Notes: a model not told the origin generated them from the sequence alone. A stretch of DNA of 64,000 nt from Pseudomonas sp. UYIF39 (GCF_029963765.1 NZ_JALBYU010000001.1:434001-498000), one strand, 5' to 3'. Counted from the first letter of the stretch, positions 1 through 10,054 are shown. Numbers and translations are program-made.

Positions 1-1
1 G

Positions 2-1483
2 GCCGATGGCACCACCAATCGCCGTTATGGCGGTACTGGCCTGGGCTTGTCGATTTCCCGTGACCTGGCGGCCTTGCTCGGCGGTTCCATCAGTGTCACC
101 AGCGAGCCGGGGCAGGGCAGTGTGTTCACGCTGGTTTTGCCGCAGCAATACGTTGAACCGGGCGAGGAGCCTGTCGAGCCGATGAGAGCCACGCCGGTTG
201 CCATTGCGCCGAGAGTGTCTACCGCTGCGCTGGTGCCGTTGATTGCCGAAGTCGATATCCCGCGTTTCGACGACGATCGCACCAAAGCGCCATTCGCCAC
301 TCGTTGCATTCTGGTGGTGGAAGACGAGCCGAATTTTGCCAATATTCTTTATGACCTGGCGCATGAGCTGGGGTATCAGTGCCTGGTGGCGCACGGCGCG
401 GACGAGGGTTATGACCTGGCCAAGGAATTCATCCCGGACGCCATTCTGCTGGACATGCGTCTACCGGATCATTCCGGGTTGACTGTGTTGCAACGCCTGA
501 AGGAGCACGCTGAAACCCGGCACATTCCGGTGCATGTGATTTCCGTGGAAGACCGGGTCGAAGCCGCGATGCACATGGGCGCCATTGGTTACGCGGTCAA
601 GCCGACCACCCGCGAAGAACTCAAGGACGTGTTTGCCCGCCTTGAAGCCAAGCTGACCCAGAAGGTCAAACGCGTCCTGCTGGTCGAAGACGACGATGTG
701 CAGCGCGACAGCATTGCCCGGCTGATCGGCGACGATGACATCGAGATCACTGCCGTGGGCCTGGCACAAGATGCGCTGGACCTGCTGCGCACGACGATTT
801 TCGATTGCATGATCATCGACCTGAAACTGCCGGACATGCTCGGCAATGACCTGCTCAAGCGCATGTCCACGGAAGACATCTGCTCGTTCCCGCCGGTGAT
901 CGTCTACACCGGGCGCAACCTGACCCGGGACGAAGAGGCCGACCTGCGCAAGTATTCGCGTTCGATCATCATCAAGGGGGCGCGCTCGCCAGAGCGTTTG
1001 CTGGATGAGGTCACACTCTTTCTGCACAAAGTCGAATCCAGGCTGTCCCATGAACGCCAGAGGATGCTCAAGACCGCGCGCAGCCGCGACAAGGTTTTCG
1101 AGGGTCGTAAGGTGCTGCTGGTGGACGACGATGTACGCAACATCTTCGCCCTCACCAGTGCCCTGGAGCAAAAGGGTGCAGTCGTGGTCATCGGCCGGAA
1201 CGGCCGTGAAGCGATTGAAAGACTGAATGAAGTCGAGGACATCGATCTGGTGTTAATGGACGTGATGATGCCTGAGATGGATGGCTACGAAGCCACCATC
1301 GAGATCCGCAAGGACCCGCGCTGGCGCAAGCTGCCAATCATTGCGGTGACGGCCAAGGCCATGAAGGACGATCAGGAGCGCTGCCTGCAAGCGGGCTCCA
1401 ATGATTACCTGGCCAAGCCCATCGACCTGGATCGCCTGTTCTCGCTGATTCGCGTGTGGTTACCGAAGATGGAACGAATTTAG
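2..1483 (+). CDS. Hybrid sensor histidine kinase with three receiver domains (C-terminal part, 5' end outside window)
   Basis: Only the last 493 residues are visible and the frame is open to the left edge. The first codons read A-D-G-T-T-N then [10 protein letters not shown], the G2 box of a kinase ATPase domain. Three receiver domains follow, each with acidic pocket, phosphoacceptor Asp and late Lys: about residues 100-205 ([13 protein letters not shown]), 220-335 ([15 protein letters not shown]) and 360-485 ([18 protein letters not shown]). This is the architecture of large multi-receiver signalling kinases. The stop overlaps the GTG start of a CheR gene by one base, so the kinase probably heads a translationally coupled operon with CheR, CheB and a further kinase. 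The sensor and HisKA regions lie outside the window, so the input signal is unknown. Confidence 0.93.
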   Translation, partial: ADGTTNRRYGGTGLGLSISRDLAALLGGSISVTSEPGQGSVFTLVLPQQYVEPGEEPVEPMRATPVAIAPRVSTAALVPLIAEVDIPRFDDDRTKAPFATRCILVVEDEPNFANILYDLAHELGYQCLVAHGADEGYDLAKEFIPDAILLDMRLPDHSGLTVLQRLKEHAETRHIPVHVISVEDRVEAAMHMGAIGYAVKPTTREELKDVFARLEAKLTQKVKRVLLVEDDDVQRDSIARLIGDDDIEITAVGLAQDALDLLRTTIFDCMIIDLKLPDMLGNDLLKRMSTEDICSFPPVIVYTGRNLTRDEEADLRKYSRSIIIKGARSPERLLDEVTLFLHKVESRLSHERQRMLKTARSRDKVFEGRKVLLVDDDVRNIFALTSALEQKGAVVVIGRNGREAIERLNEVEDIDLVLMDVMMPEMDGYEATIEIRKDPRWRKLPIIAVTAKAMKDDQERCLQAGSNDYLAKPIDLDRLFSLIRVWLPKMERI

Positions 1484-2316
1484 TGGAACGTAACTTTTCA
1501 GTGGAGCGCAATAGCGAAATCGAATTGCGCTTGTTGATCGAGGCGATCTACCTCAAGTACAGCTATGATTTTCGCGACTACTCCGGCGCTTCGATCAAGC
1601 GCCGGGTCAATCACGCGTTGAGTCAGTTCGAGTGCGCCACCATTTCGGCGTTGCAGGAGAAGGTGCTGCACGATCCGACCGCATTCATGCAGTTGCTGCA
1701 ATTGCTGACGATCCCGGTCAGCGAGATGTTTCGCGATCCTTCGCACTTCCTGGCGATCCGTAAGGAAGTGGTGCCGCTGCTCAAGACCTATCCGTCGATC
1801 AAGATCTGGATTGCCGGTTGCAGCACGGGGGAAGAAGTTTATTCGATGGCCATTGTGCTGCGCGAAGAAGGCTTGCTCGATCGCACCATCATCTACGCCA
1901 CCGACATCAATCCGCGCTCGCTGGACAAAGCCAAGCAAGGGATTTTCTCCATGGAGAATGTCCGCGCCTACACTCATAACTACCAGCAGGCAGGTGGCCA
2001 GTGTTCGTTCGCCGACTACTACACGGCGGCTTACGGTTACGCCATTTTCGACAAGACGCTGTGTGAGAACGTGACCTTCGCCGATCACAGCCTGGCGACT
2101 GACAGTGTCTTTTCAGAAACTCAATTAATTTCGTGTCGTAATGTTTTGATTTATTTCAACAAAAAACTTCAGGATCGTGCGTTCGGTTTGTTCCATGAAT
2201 CCCTTTGCCATCGAGGGTTTTTGGTGCTGGGCAGTAAGGAAACCCTGGATTTTTCGGCCTACGGCAACCAGTTCGAACCGTTGGTCAAACAAGAACGGAT
2301 TTACCGTAAATCATGA
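1483..2316 (+). CDS. CheR-type protein-glutamate methyltransferase
   Basis: A 277-residue SAM-dependent methyltransferase of the CheR family, expected to methylate glutamates on a receptor or on a partner kinase. Visible signs: an N-terminal alpha domain with Y-D-F-R-D-Y and IKRR (about 25-45), the SAM-binding loop WIAGCSTGEEVYS (about 110), the acidic TDINPRSLDKA (about 140) and SCRNVLIYF (about 215). I chose GTG at 1483, which overlaps the upstream TAG and has a GGA about 10 bases before it. GTG at 1456 is an alternative. The stop overlaps the CheB start by 4 bases. No chemoreceptor, CheW or CheA is nearby, so this is probably a kinase-associated CheR/CheB pair rather than part of a flagellar chemotaxis cluster. 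Confidence 0.93.
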   Translation: MERNFSVERNSEIELRLLIEAIYLKYSYDFRDYSGASIKRRVNHALSQFECATISALQEKVLHDPTAFMQLLQLLTIPVSEMFRDPSHFLAIRKEVVPLLKTYPSIKIWIAGCSTGEEVYSMAIVLREEGLLDRTIIYATDINPRSLDKAKQGIFSMENVRAYTHNYQQAGGQCSFADYYTAAYGYAIFDKTLCENVTFADHSLATDSVFSETQLISCRNVLIYFNKKLQDRAFGLFHESLCHRGFLVLGSKETLDFSAYGNQFEPLVKQERIYRKS

Positions 2317-2906
2317 ACAGTGCAGCGGATTTACCTTCTATAAAGGCCATCGTGATTGGCGCCTCGGCCGGCGGTGTGGAGGCATTGTTTAATATCTTCA
2401 GCCCACTGCGAGAAGGCTTCAAGCTGCCGATCATCGTGGTGTTGCACCTGCCGGACGAACGTCGAAGCCATTTGGCCGAGGTGTTCGCACGGCGAGTCTC
2501 CATGCCTGTACTGGAAGCCCGCGACAAGACGCAGGTCGAAGCGGGAACGCTGTATTTCGCGACACCGGGTTATCACTTGTCGGTGGAGCAGGACCGCAGT
2601 TTTTCCTTGAGCCTGGAAGCCCGCGTGCATTATTCGCGACCGGCCATTGATTACCTGTTCGAGTCGGCTGCCGATGCCTACGGTTCAGCTCTGGCGGCGG
2701 TGTTGTTGACCGGCGCCAACCGTGATGGCGCCCGCGGCTTGGCCCAAGTCAAGCGTCGTGGTGGCATGACCATCGTTCAGGATCCGGACGAAGCCCAGGT
2801 CGCGACCATGCCTCAGGCTGCGCTTGATATACACCAGCCGGACCACATTCTCCCTATACGCGGCATCGGCCGTCTGCTTGTCGAGTTGGAACGAATCGCA
2901 TGCTAA
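2313..2906 (+). CDS. CheB-type methylesterase lacking a receiver domain
   Basis: 197 residues, essentially only the CheB catalytic domain. The serine nucleophile is in VIGASAGGVEAL (about 15), the catalytic His in LHLPDE (about 45) and the Asp region in LLTGANRDGARG (about 130), followed by the conserved QDPDEAQVATMPQAA. Canonical CheB carries an N-terminal receiver that controls it. Here it is absent, so activity may be governed by the receivers of the neighbouring kinases. ATG at 2313 overlaps the CheR stop (ATGA), and the end overlaps the next kinase start by 7 bases, indicating a coupled operon. It would demethylate the target of the adjacent CheR. Confidence 0.93.
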   Translation: MNSAADLPSIKAIVIGASAGGVEALFNIFSPLREGFKLPIIVVLHLPDERRSHLAEVFARRVSMPVLEARDKTQVEAGTLYFATPGYHLSVEQDRSFSLSLEARVHYSRPAIDYLFESAADAYGSALAAVLLTGANRDGARGLAQVKRRGGMTIVQDPDEAQVATMPQAALDIHQPDHILPIRGIGRLLVELERIAC

Positions 2907-4081
2907 GTACTGTCCAAGCCAAATTGCTGATCGTCGACGATCTGCCGGAGAACCTGTTGGCGCTCGAGGCACTGATCAAGCGCGAAGACCGTATCGTCTA
3001 TAAAGCCTTGTCCGCCGACGAAGCCTTGTCGCTGTTGCTGCAACATGAATTCGCCATGGCCATTCTCGACGTGCAGATGCCGGGCATGAACGGTTTCGAG
3101 CTGGCCGAGCTGATGCGCGGCACGGAAAAGACCAAGAACATCCCGATCGTGTTCGTCAGTGCCGCCGGTCGTGAGCTGAACTACGCGTTCAAGGGCTACG
3201 AAAGCGGCGCCGTGGATTTCCTCTACAAGCCGCTGGATATCCACGCGGTCAAGAGCAAGGTCAACGTGTTCGTCGAACTGTTTCGCCAAAGCAAGGCGAT
3301 GAAACGGCAGGTCGAGGAGTTGGAGCAAAGCCGCCGCGAGCAGGAAGCGCTGCTCAAGCAGTTACAGAGTACTCAGCTGGAACTGGAGCAATCGGTGCGC
3401 ATGCGCGATGACTTCATGTCCATTGTTGCCCACGAAGTCCGCACGCCGCTCAATGGCCTGATCCTCGAAACCCAGTTGCGCAAGATGCACCTGGCCCGGG
3501 ATAACGCCGCGGCGTTCACCCTGGACAAGATGCACGCGATGGTCGACCGCGACGAGCGGCAGATCAAAAGCCTGATTCGCTTGATTGAAGACATGCTCGA
3601 TGTGTCACGCATTCGCACCGGCAAGTTATCGATCCGGCCGACGCGCTTCGATCTGTCGGCTCTGGTTCGCGGTTTGTTGCAGAACTTTGCACCGCAGATC
3701 GATGCTGCCGAGTCCTCGGTCACCCTGGATGCCGGGCAACCGGTGGTGGGCAGCTGGGACGAATTTCGCATTGAACAGGTGATTTCCAACCTGCTGACCA
3801 ATGCTTTGCGCTACGGCGCCAAGAGTCCGATCACCGTTAAGGTGTACAGTGAGAGCGGTCAGGCTCGGGTGGAAGTGCGCGATCTAGGGATTGGTATCAG
3901 TGAGGAGAACCAGAAGCGTATTTTCCAGCAGTTCGAACGCGTCACGGCCAAACATGCTGTCGCTGGGTTGGGCCTGGGCTTGTTTATTTCAGAGCAGATT
4001 GTGGCCGCCCATGGCGGTTCCATTACCGTCGAAAGCCGGATTGGCGAAGGCGCCTTGTTTCGCGTTTGTCTGCCGCTGTAG
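2900..4081 (+). CDS. Receiver-histidine kinase hybrid (REC-HisKA-HATPase)
   Basis: 393 residues, cytoplasmic, with no membrane segments. An N-terminal receiver (about 5-125) has LLIVDDLPEN, the phosphoacceptor in AILDVQMPGMNG and a late Lys in LYKPLD. A coiled linker (about 130-165) leads to HisKA with HEVRTPLNGL (about 180) and an ATPase domain with the N box NLLTNALRYG, DLGIGIS and GLGLGLFIS. Such proteins act as phosphorelay intermediates, taking phosphate at the receiver and modulating autophosphorylation. The gene overlaps cheB and is followed by a single-domain response regulator 77 bases downstream, a plausible output partner. Confidence 0.93.
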   Translation: MLSTVQAKLLIVDDLPENLLALEALIKREDRIVYKALSADEALSLLLQHEFAMAILDVQMPGMNGFELAELMRGTEKTKNIPIVFVSAAGRELNYAFKGYESGAVDFLYKPLDIHAVKSKVNVFVELFRQSKAMKRQVEELEQSRREQEALLKQLQSTQLELEQSVRMRDDFMSIVAHEVRTPLNGLILETQLRKMHLARDNAAAFTLDKMHAMVDRDERQIKSLIRLIEDMLDVSRIRTGKLSIRPTRFDLSALVRGLLQNFAPQIDAAESSVTLDAGQPVVGSWDEFRIEQVISNLLTNALRYGAKSPITVKVYSESGQARVEVRDLGIGISEENQKRIFQQFERVTAKHAVAGLGLGLFISEQIVAAHGGSITVESRIGEGALFRVCLPL

Positions 4082-4158
4082 GAAAACAGCCAGATAAACG
4101 CAACCTCTGATCGACCCCACTGTCGTATCAGCAGCTATTGACCGAACAAAGGCTTCCC

Positions 4159-4536
4159 ATGAGTGAAGATGCACAAGACGTGGTATTGATCGTCGAAGAT
4201 GATCCCTCGATTTTGATGGTGCTGTCGGCCTATCTTTCGGGTGAGGGCTACCGGGTATTGCAGGCCGAAAACGGCGAGCAGGCCTTCGAGATTCTATCGA
4301 GCAAACCGCACCTGGACATGATGATCACCGACTTCCGTCTGCCGGGCGGAATCTCTGGTGTCCAGATCGCTGAACCTGCCGTAAAGCTGCGACCGGAACT
4401 CAAGGTGATCTTTATCAGCGGTTATCCGCAGGAGATCCGCGAGACGGACAGCCCGATCACCCGTAAAGCACCGATCCTGGCCAAGCCGTTCGATCTGGAT
4501 GTACTGCAAGAGCTTATGCAGGAAATGCTTTCCTGA
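4159..4536 (+). CDS. Single-domain response regulator
   Basis: 125 residues consisting only of a receiver domain: acidic pair in LIVEDDPS, phosphoacceptor Asp in MMITDFRLPG, Thr/Ser in FISGYP and Lys in LAKPFD. There is no output domain, so it probably shuttles phosphate or binds a target directly. The ATG at 4159 has AAAGG 7-12 bases upstream, whereas the in-frame TTG at 4138 has no such site. It lies 77 bases after the receiver-kinase gene on the same strand and is probably the end of the same signalling operon. The sequence resembles the C-terminal receivers of the hybrid kinases at 5.7 and 58.5 kb. Confidence 0.9.
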   Translation: MSEDAQDVVLIVEDDPSILMVLSAYLSGEGYRVLQAENGEQAFEILSSKPHLDMMITDFRLPGGISGVQIAEPAVKLRPELKVIFISGYPQEIRETDSPITRKAPILAKPFDLDVLQELMQEMLS

Positions 4537-4575
4537 TGCAGGACGCCGTTCGTTGACCGGCGCCCTTTCAGTGGC

Positions 4576-5508
4576 TCAACGTTTTACCTGATCCGCTGCA
4601 ATGTAGGTGAATACAGCATCAGTCGTTGCGGTAGGCATCGTAAGTTTTATGATCGGAACCACCGCTCCACCGGTTTTGGCGAAGTAGTCTGTCTGATCAT
4701 GTTGTGCGCCAGGCAGCCCACCCGAGACGTAGAAAAACGCTTCGATGGGAAGTTCGCGTGGGATGTTTTGCGGCCAGGTGGCAAGGATCAACTCGATGTA
4801 CTCATGCCGGCCTGCCATGAATTTACCCAGGTTATGGGCTCGAATGGTTTGATAGAACGAGTCGGCACCCAGATTATTCATCGAATCGCGCACATCAAAA
4901 CTGCACAGCGCATTGTTTGTTCTGAAGTTGGCCAGCCATTGATCGCCGGTAGTTATGCCTTGTGATTGGCAGCGATTGCTGCGAGCGGGCCTTGGTTTGT
5001 AAAGACCGCAGCCTGGATCCTCTCGTTGGTCCGTTGCACCGTCTATAGGAAACGAACATAACACTTCGATCTGCCGTGTACCGGTGGGTCTTGCCAGTAC
5101 CGGGGCCAATATGAAGCCATTTTTGTACAGGTACACCATGGTGGCGAACTTGGCGTCCTTCCTCAAATATGAAAAAGATACGCCTCCGCTGGTTTGTGAG
5201 CGTGGGCTAGGGTTCCAGCTCGAATACTGGGTCGATGGCACTGTTGCGCGCAGCATTATGCCTGCGCACAGAAACGCGGGCATCGAAGCCTTGCCACAAT
5301 TTTGGCGAGTGTCGTTGTAACGACTGGTCAGGTTGGCTGCGACCGATGCACCACTGGCCGTTGCTGCGGATGAATACGTTTCTACGCTGGACCCCGATTC
5401 CAGGGTTCCTATGGAGGCCCGTTCGACTGGCGGTGCTGGTTCTTGTTTTTCGTGGACCTGGCAGCCCGCGAGGGCAACCGTCAGTGCAAATGCGATTATC
5501 TTGTTCAT
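4576..5508 (-). CDS. Halovibrin-like secreted lipoprotein
   Basis: 310 residues with a lipoprotein signal peptide: MNKIIAFALTVALAGC places the lipidated Cys at 16. The mature part has conserved-looking blocks SRYNDTRQNCG, FLCAGIMLR, SPRSQTSGGVSFSYLR, CSFPIDGATD and CQSQGITT, plus several cysteines that could form disulfides. These blocks remind me of the protein family annotated in Pseudomonas as halovibrin HvnC; halovibrins were described in Vibrio as ADP-ribosyl/NAD-acting secreted proteins. The family call is from memory and moderate. The gene is convergent with the response regulator operon, and I see no obvious terminator in the 39-base gap. The start has GGGATG about 8 bases upstream. 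Confidence 0.75.
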   Translation of the reverse strand: MNKIIAFALTVALAGCQVHEKQEPAPPVERASIGTLESGSSVETYSSAATASGASVAANLTSRYNDTRQNCGKASMPAFLCAGIMLRATVPSTQYSSWNPSPRSQTSGGVSFSYLRKDAKFATMVYLYKNGFILAPVLARPTGTRQIEVLCSFPIDGATDQREDPGCGLYKPRPARSNRCQSQGITTGDQWLANFRTNNALCSFDVRDSMNNLGADSFYQTIRAHNLGKFMAGRHEYIELILATWPQNIPRELPIEAFFYVSGGLPGAQHDQTDYFAKTGGAVVPIIKLTMPTATTDAVFTYIAADQVKR

Positions 5509-5712
5509 GAGTGTTCATCCCTTGAATGTTGACCTGCCCGTGGCAGGCGAGCGCAGAGTCGCCTGCGAGTAGGCACGCTGCGTACTTCAGGGGGGATTGA
5601 ACCCAGAAAAACATACCGCGAATAGCTGTCAGAGTTGACAGGTGACAGGCTTCTAAACGAAGCCTAGGCTTAGCTGTCGTGTGGTGACGCTCAATGAAAC
5701 AGGGCTTGCGGA

Positions 5713-7383
5713 TTATTGGCGGATCATCTCCCGCACCTTCGCCGTCAGCAGGTCGAAGGTGAACGGCTTGGTGATCATCTGCATGCCAGGATCAAGGAAA
5801 CCGCCGCGCACTGCGGCGTGTTCGGCGTAGCCGGTGATGAACAACACCTTGAGGTCCGGCCGGTATTGCCGGCCGATTTCCGCCAGTTGCCGGCCATTCA
5901 TGCCGGGCAATCCAACGTCGCTGATCAACAGATCGATACGCTGCCCGGAATCGAGAATCGGCACCGCGCTGCCGGCATCGCCAGCCTCGACGAAGGCATA
6001 GCCCAGATCACTCAACACCGTACTGACCAACACCCGTACCGCCGGATCGTCCTCGACGATCAGTACCGTTTCGCCGTTTTGCGCGAACGGAGCGTGCTGG
6101 ACGTCCACCGGGCTGTCCTGAGGCACGTCGCCGCCGAATCGCGGGAGAAACAGACTCACCGTGGTGCCTTCGCCCACTTCACTGTGAATGGCGACGTGGC
6201 CGCGCGATTGTTTGCTGAAGCCATAAATCATCGACAGGCCGAGGCCTGTGCCTTGACCGATAGGCTTGGTGGTAAAGAACGGGTCAAAGGCCCGGTTGAT
6301 GGTGCTTTGCGGCATGCCACACCCGGTGTCTGTGACGCTCAGCACCACGTAATCACCCGGTTGAAGGTTGCTCTGGGCCTGGGTGAAGCCAATGTCCAGA
6401 TACTGATTGCTGGTTTTCACCACCAGTTTGCCGCCATCGGGCATCGCATCCCGAGCATTGATCACCAGATTGAGCAGGGCGCTTTCCAATTGGTTGGGAT
6501 CGGCTTCGGCCACCCAGAGTTGCTCGTCTAGCTGCATGTCCAGCTGAATGGTTTCGTTGATGCTGCGCTGAAGCAACTCGCCCATGGAGACCACCAGGGT
6601 GTTCATCTCCACGGGTTTGGAATCCAGCGACTGACGCCGGGAGAACGCCAGCAGACGGTGGGTCAGGCCTGCCGCGCGGTTGGCTGAGGTCACGCCCAGG
6701 TCGATAAGACTGTCCAGATCCTCGGTGCGCCCACGGGCCAGACGTCGGCGCAGTAGCTCCAGGCTGCCGATGATGCCGGTCAGCATGTTGTTGAAGTCGT
6801 GGGCAATACCGCCGGTGAGCTGGCCGACCGCTTCCATCTTCTGCGATTGGCGCAGAGCTTCTTCATTGTGTCGCAGCTGGGCAGTGCGTTCCTCGACCTG
6901 CTGTTCGAGGGTTTCGAGGGTGTTTTGCAACCGCAGTTCGCTTTGACTCAGATCGATCAGCCGGTCCCTGGCTTCGTACTGTCGTCGACGTCCGCGCAGC
7001 GCGGTGGTCACCAGGCTGATCAACGTGACCGGGTGAAAAGGGCGCTCAAGAAAGGTCACGTTCCCCAACTGTGGGCCGTAGCGCGATGCCGGGTTTTGTT
7101 CCGGGCCGCCATGGTAGGTCATCAATACAATCGGAAGGTCCGACCAGGCCGGTTGTTGCTCGATCAGACCGAGCAGCGGTTCAAGATCACCGCCCAACAA
7201 GGCCTCGGAAGAAATCAGCAGCAAGCCTGCCCCTTGCTCCAGCTCGCTGCACAAAGCCACCAGGTCCCGAGTAATCACCCCGTCGTAACCCGCTTCATTG
7301 AGCATCATCAGCGCAATCTGGCTGTCACGACCCAGCGGCGCGAGAATGATCGCGCGCTCGGACATTGCTTCCTTGGCAATCAC
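5713..7383 (-). CDS. Hybrid histidine kinase with degenerate N-terminal receiver, coupled to KaiC-like ATPase
   Basis: 556 residues. Domain order: a receiver-like fold (about 8-125), a coiled coil (about 135-175), HisKA with [13 protein letters not shown] (about 190), an ATPase domain with [18 protein letters not shown] and [11 protein letters not shown], and a C-terminal receiver (about 435-555) with [19 protein letters not shown] and ITKPF. In the first receiver the phosphoacceptor position reads LLISSEALL, with no Asp, so it looks like a pseudo-receiver for protein contacts. The start is GTG at 7383, sharing four bases (GTGA) with the end of the KaiC gene and preceded by GAGGAA; ATG at 7365 is a possible alternative. 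The coupling implies that kinase and KaiC-like ATPase work together. Confidence 0.92.
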   Translation of the reverse strand: MIAKEAMSERAIILAPLGRDSQIALMMLNEAGYDGVITRDLVALCSELEQGAGLLLISSEALLGGDLEPLLGLIEQQPAWSDLPIVLMTYHGGPEQNPASRYGPQLGNVTFLERPFHPVTLISLVTTALRGRRRQYEARDRLIDLSQSELRLQNTLETLEQQVEERTAQLRHNEEALRQSQKMEAVGQLTGGIAHDFNNMLTGIIGSLELLRRRLARGRTEDLDSLIDLGVTSANRAAGLTHRLLAFSRRQSLDSKPVEMNTLVVSMGELLQRSINETIQLDMQLDEQLWVAEADPNQLESALLNLVINARDAMPDGGKLVVKTSNQYLDIGFTQAQSNLQPGDYVVLSVTDTGCGMPQSTINRAFDPFFTTKPIGQGTGLGLSMIYGFSKQSRGHVAIHSEVGEGTTVSLFLPRFGGDVPQDSPVDVQHAPFAQNGETVLIVEDDPAVRVLVSTVLSDLGYAFVEAGDAGSAVPILDSGQRIDLLISDVGLPGMNGRQLAEIGRQYRPDLKVLFITGYAEHAAVRGGFLDPGMQMITKPFTFDLLTAKVREMIRQ

Positions 7384-8882
7384 GGGCTTTGTTCCTCAAG
7401 CAAGGGGTTGCTGGCACCCAGATAGGTCGGGACGCCGCGCAATACACCTTGAAATGCATCCAGCGGTTCACCAATGGTCATGCCCTGAGCGCTAATGCGG
7501 TATTCGCGAATGGTCGATTCATGGCTGCCCGTGCGTTTCTTGATGATCGAGATCGCCCGGCGAACCTTGCCCAATGCCTCGAAGTAGCGCAGCAGAATGA
7601 CCGTGTCGGCCAGATAGGTGATGTCCACGGGGGCTTGCATGTCACCGACCAGTCCGTGCTGGGCGACGGTCATGAAGGTCGCGGCACCCTGGCGATTGAG
7701 GTACAGCAGCAACTCGTGCATGTGCAGTACCAGCGCGTTTTCCTCTGGCATCGCCGCCTGATAGCCATTGATGCTGTCAATCACCACGGTCTTGATATCG
7801 CCCTCATCGACACAGCGACGAACCCGGTAGGAAAACTCTCCGGGGGACAACTCGGCCGCGTCCACTTGCTCGATCAGCAGGTTGCCAGTGTCTTGCAGCG
7901 CCTGCAGGTCGATGCCGATGTTCTTCATGCGCTCGAACAGCAACCCGAGCTCTTCATCGAAAATAAACAGCGCGGCTTTTTCGCCGCGGGCCACGGCGGC
8001 CGCGGCGAAGATCATCGAAATCAGCGATTTGCCGGTACCGGCCGGGCCGAGGATCAACGTGCTGGAACCGGTCTCGATCCCGCCACCGAGCAAGGCGTCC
8101 ATGGCCTTGATGCCGCTGGTCAACTGCTGGCGGATATAGCGACCACGATGCTCGGCGGCCACCAGACGCGGAAACACATGCACGCCATCGCCCATGATGG
8201 TGAAGTCGTGAAACCCGCCTCGGTACTTCTGTCCACGGTACTTCACCACACGGATCCGCCGACGCTCGGCGCCATAGTTGGGGGTCAGTTCCTCAAGGCG
8301 AATGACGCCGTGGGCCACACTGTGCACGGTTTTGTCGAGGGATTCGGTGGTCAGGTCGTCCAGCAACACCACCGTGGCGTCATAGCGCACGAAGTAATGT
8401 TTGATCGCGAGGATCTGGCGACGGTAGCGCAATGAGCTTTGGGCCAGCAGACGGATCTCGGAAAGACTGTCGAGCACCACGCGGGTCGGCTTGACCCGTT
8501 CGACCACTTCGAAAATCTGCTTGGTGGCTTCGCCCAGTTCCAGGTCCGAGGAATACAACAAGCTCTGCTGATGCTCGGCATTGAGCAGGCTTTCCGGGGG
8601 CGTCAGCTCGAAGATGTGGATGTTCTCACCCAGCTCCCAACCGTGGGACAACGCACCCTGTCGCAGCTCCCGCTCGGTTTCCGACAACGTGATGTACAAC
8701 GAGCGCTCGCCGGCACGAGCGCCGGCCAACAGGAAATGCAAAGCGACGGTGGTTTTGCCGGTTCCGGGCTCACCCTCCAGTAAAAACACATGCCCGCGGG
8801 ACAAACCGCCGGCCAGGATGTCATCCAGACCTTCAATGCCGGTGGCGGCTTTTGCACTGATCAACTCGTTTGATGTAGACAA
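7380..8882 (-). CDS. KaiC-like double-domain RecA-type ATPase
   Basis: About 500 residues with two tandem KaiC/RecA-like domains. Walker A of domain 1 is GEPGTGKTT (about 35) and of domain 2 GPAGTGKS (about 270). Walker B regions are RVVLDSLSE and TVVIDSINGY, and domain 2 has FDEELG. This is the size and layout of cyanobacterial KaiC, but pseudomonads lack KaiA/KaiB, so a true clock is unlikely. Known non-clock homologues are tied to stress responses and signalling. The start is ambiguous: TTG at 8882 has AGAGGG 6 bases upstream, ATG at 8897 lacks a clear site, and the frame opens further to TTG 8981. The gene overlaps the hybrid kinase by four bases. Confidence 0.9.
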   Translation of the reverse strand: MSTSNELISAKAATGIEGLDDILAGGLSRGHVFLLEGEPGTGKTTVALHFLLAGARAGERSLYITLSETERELRQGALSHGWELGENIHIFELTPPESLLNAEHQQSLLYSSDLELGEATKQIFEVVERVKPTRVVLDSLSEIRLLAQSSLRYRRQILAIKHYFVRYDATVVLLDDLTTESLDKTVHSVAHGVIRLEELTPNYGAERRRIRVVKYRGQKYRGGFHDFTIMGDGVHVFPRLVAAEHRGRYIRQQLTSGIKAMDALLGGGIETGSSTLILGPAGTGKSLISMIFAAAAVARGEKAALFIFDEELGLLFERMKNIGIDLQALQDTGNLLIEQVDAAELSPGEFSYRVRRCVDEGDIKTVVIDSINGYQAAMPEENALVLHMHELLLYLNRQGAATFMTVAQHGLVGDMQAPVDITYLADTVILLRYFEALGKVRRAISIIKKRTGSHESTIREYRISAQGMTIGEPLDAFQGVLRGVPTYLGASNPLLEEQSP

Positions 8883-8998
8883 AAAATGCCCTCTCATGAC
8901 TAGGGGGAACGAGGCAGCAGGCTGTAAGTACCTGAATGGACTACCTGTTCTCTTGACCCTTGGCCGAGACGACGAGTTCAACGAAATTTTTGCTGGTG

Positions 8999-10054
8999 TT
9001 AAAGCCCTTGCTGCAAGGCGGGGTCGTCGGGATTGAGTTGTTCGAGTTGCGCCAACAGAATCTGCACGTTCTGCAGCTGGCCGCTTTCTTTCCAGTAGTT
9101 GATCAACAATACCCGGGCTTTCCGGTCGGCCGGGTGCCGCTGGACAATCTCCTGCAACTGTTTCTGCGCCGCTTCCAGCTCCTGTTCATCGTGAAGTGTG
9201 GTGGCCAGGTCGTAGCGGTAATCCTTGTTGTCCGGATCCAACTCCACGGCTTTGGAAAGGCCGAGCAGGGCGAACTCACTTTGCCCGTGATGCAACAGCC
9301 AAAGTCCCAGGGCATGTTGCAGGTAGGCCGAGTCGGGCTGAGCCTTTAGCTGCTTGGCCAACAGTTGCCGGGCAGCATCGTTTTGGCCCAGGCGATCCAG
9401 CACGTCGATTTGCATCACCAGCGCGGGCAGGTTGCCGGGCGCAAGACGCAAGGTGTTCTCCAGTGCCTGCTGCGCCTCTTTCAATTCGGCATTGTGCAGA
9501 TGCAGCCGAGCCAATTGATATTGGTTGTCGGCGCTTTCCGGCTGACTCTTCAGGTCCTGTTCCCAGGCATCGATGGCTTGCTCCAGCGGCCCGAAGTACA
9601 AACCGAGATCGTCCGGCGATAGCCCCAGCAGCGCGTTCACGGCGACATAGCGCACGCGCTGTTCGCTGTCATCGAGCAGCGGGCCCAGCAGCAGACTGCG
9701 CTGACCGCTGGGCACCAGACCGCTGATGCTTTTGATCGCCGCGATGCGCACGTCCGGCGATTCATGCTGCAAGTCCGCATCCGCCAGTTTCAGGGCCACG
9801 GAGCTGGGGTAGTTAGGCAGTTCGGCATGCAACCAGACGCGGCGTTTGGCCGATATATCAGAGCGCCCCAGTTGCTGGTAGAGGACCCGCGCTGCGCCCG
9901 GTTGGCCTGCGCGAGCCTGGTTCAGCGCCTCGCTGTAGCCACGCTTGATCGCCTCCGGCACGGCGGGGGTTGAACTGCGCAGGAAAAACCAGGCAACGCC
10001 GATGACAAACAGGACGCAGAGGCTGATGAGCAGGAAACGGCGGGACTGGGGCAT
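8999..10054 (-). CDS. Membrane-anchored TPR-repeat protein
   Basis: 351 residues. One N-terminal membrane segment (about 6-26, LLISLCVLFVIGVAWFFL) is followed by a helical periplasmic part. Residues about 85-160 contain two HEAT-like units (SPDVRIAAIKSI, EQRVRYVAVNAL). From about 165 to the end there are tandem TPR units, each ending in a hydrophobic/proline pattern (LARLHLHNAELKEAQQAL, LGLSKAVELDPDNKDYRY). This suggests a scaffold or chaperone role, but no specific partner can be named. It is divergent from the efflux operon at 10258, with a 203-base gap between them that should hold both promoters. Confidence 0.85.
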   Translation of the reverse strand: MPQSRRFLLISLCVLFVIGVAWFFLRSSTPAVPEAIKRGYSEALNQARAGQPGAARVLYQQLGRSDISAKRRVWLHAELPNYPSSVALKLADADLQHESPDVRIAAIKSISGLVPSGQRSLLLGPLLDDSEQRVRYVAVNALLGLSPDDLGLYFGPLEQAIDAWEQDLKSQPESADNQYQLARLHLHNAELKEAQQALENTLRLAPGNLPALVMQIDVLDRLGQNDAARQLLAKQLKAQPDSAYLQHALGLWLLHHGQSEFALLGLSKAVELDPDNKDYRYDLATTLHDEQELEAAQKQLQEIVQRHPADRKARVLLINYWKESGQLQNVQILLAQLEQLNPDDPALQQGL

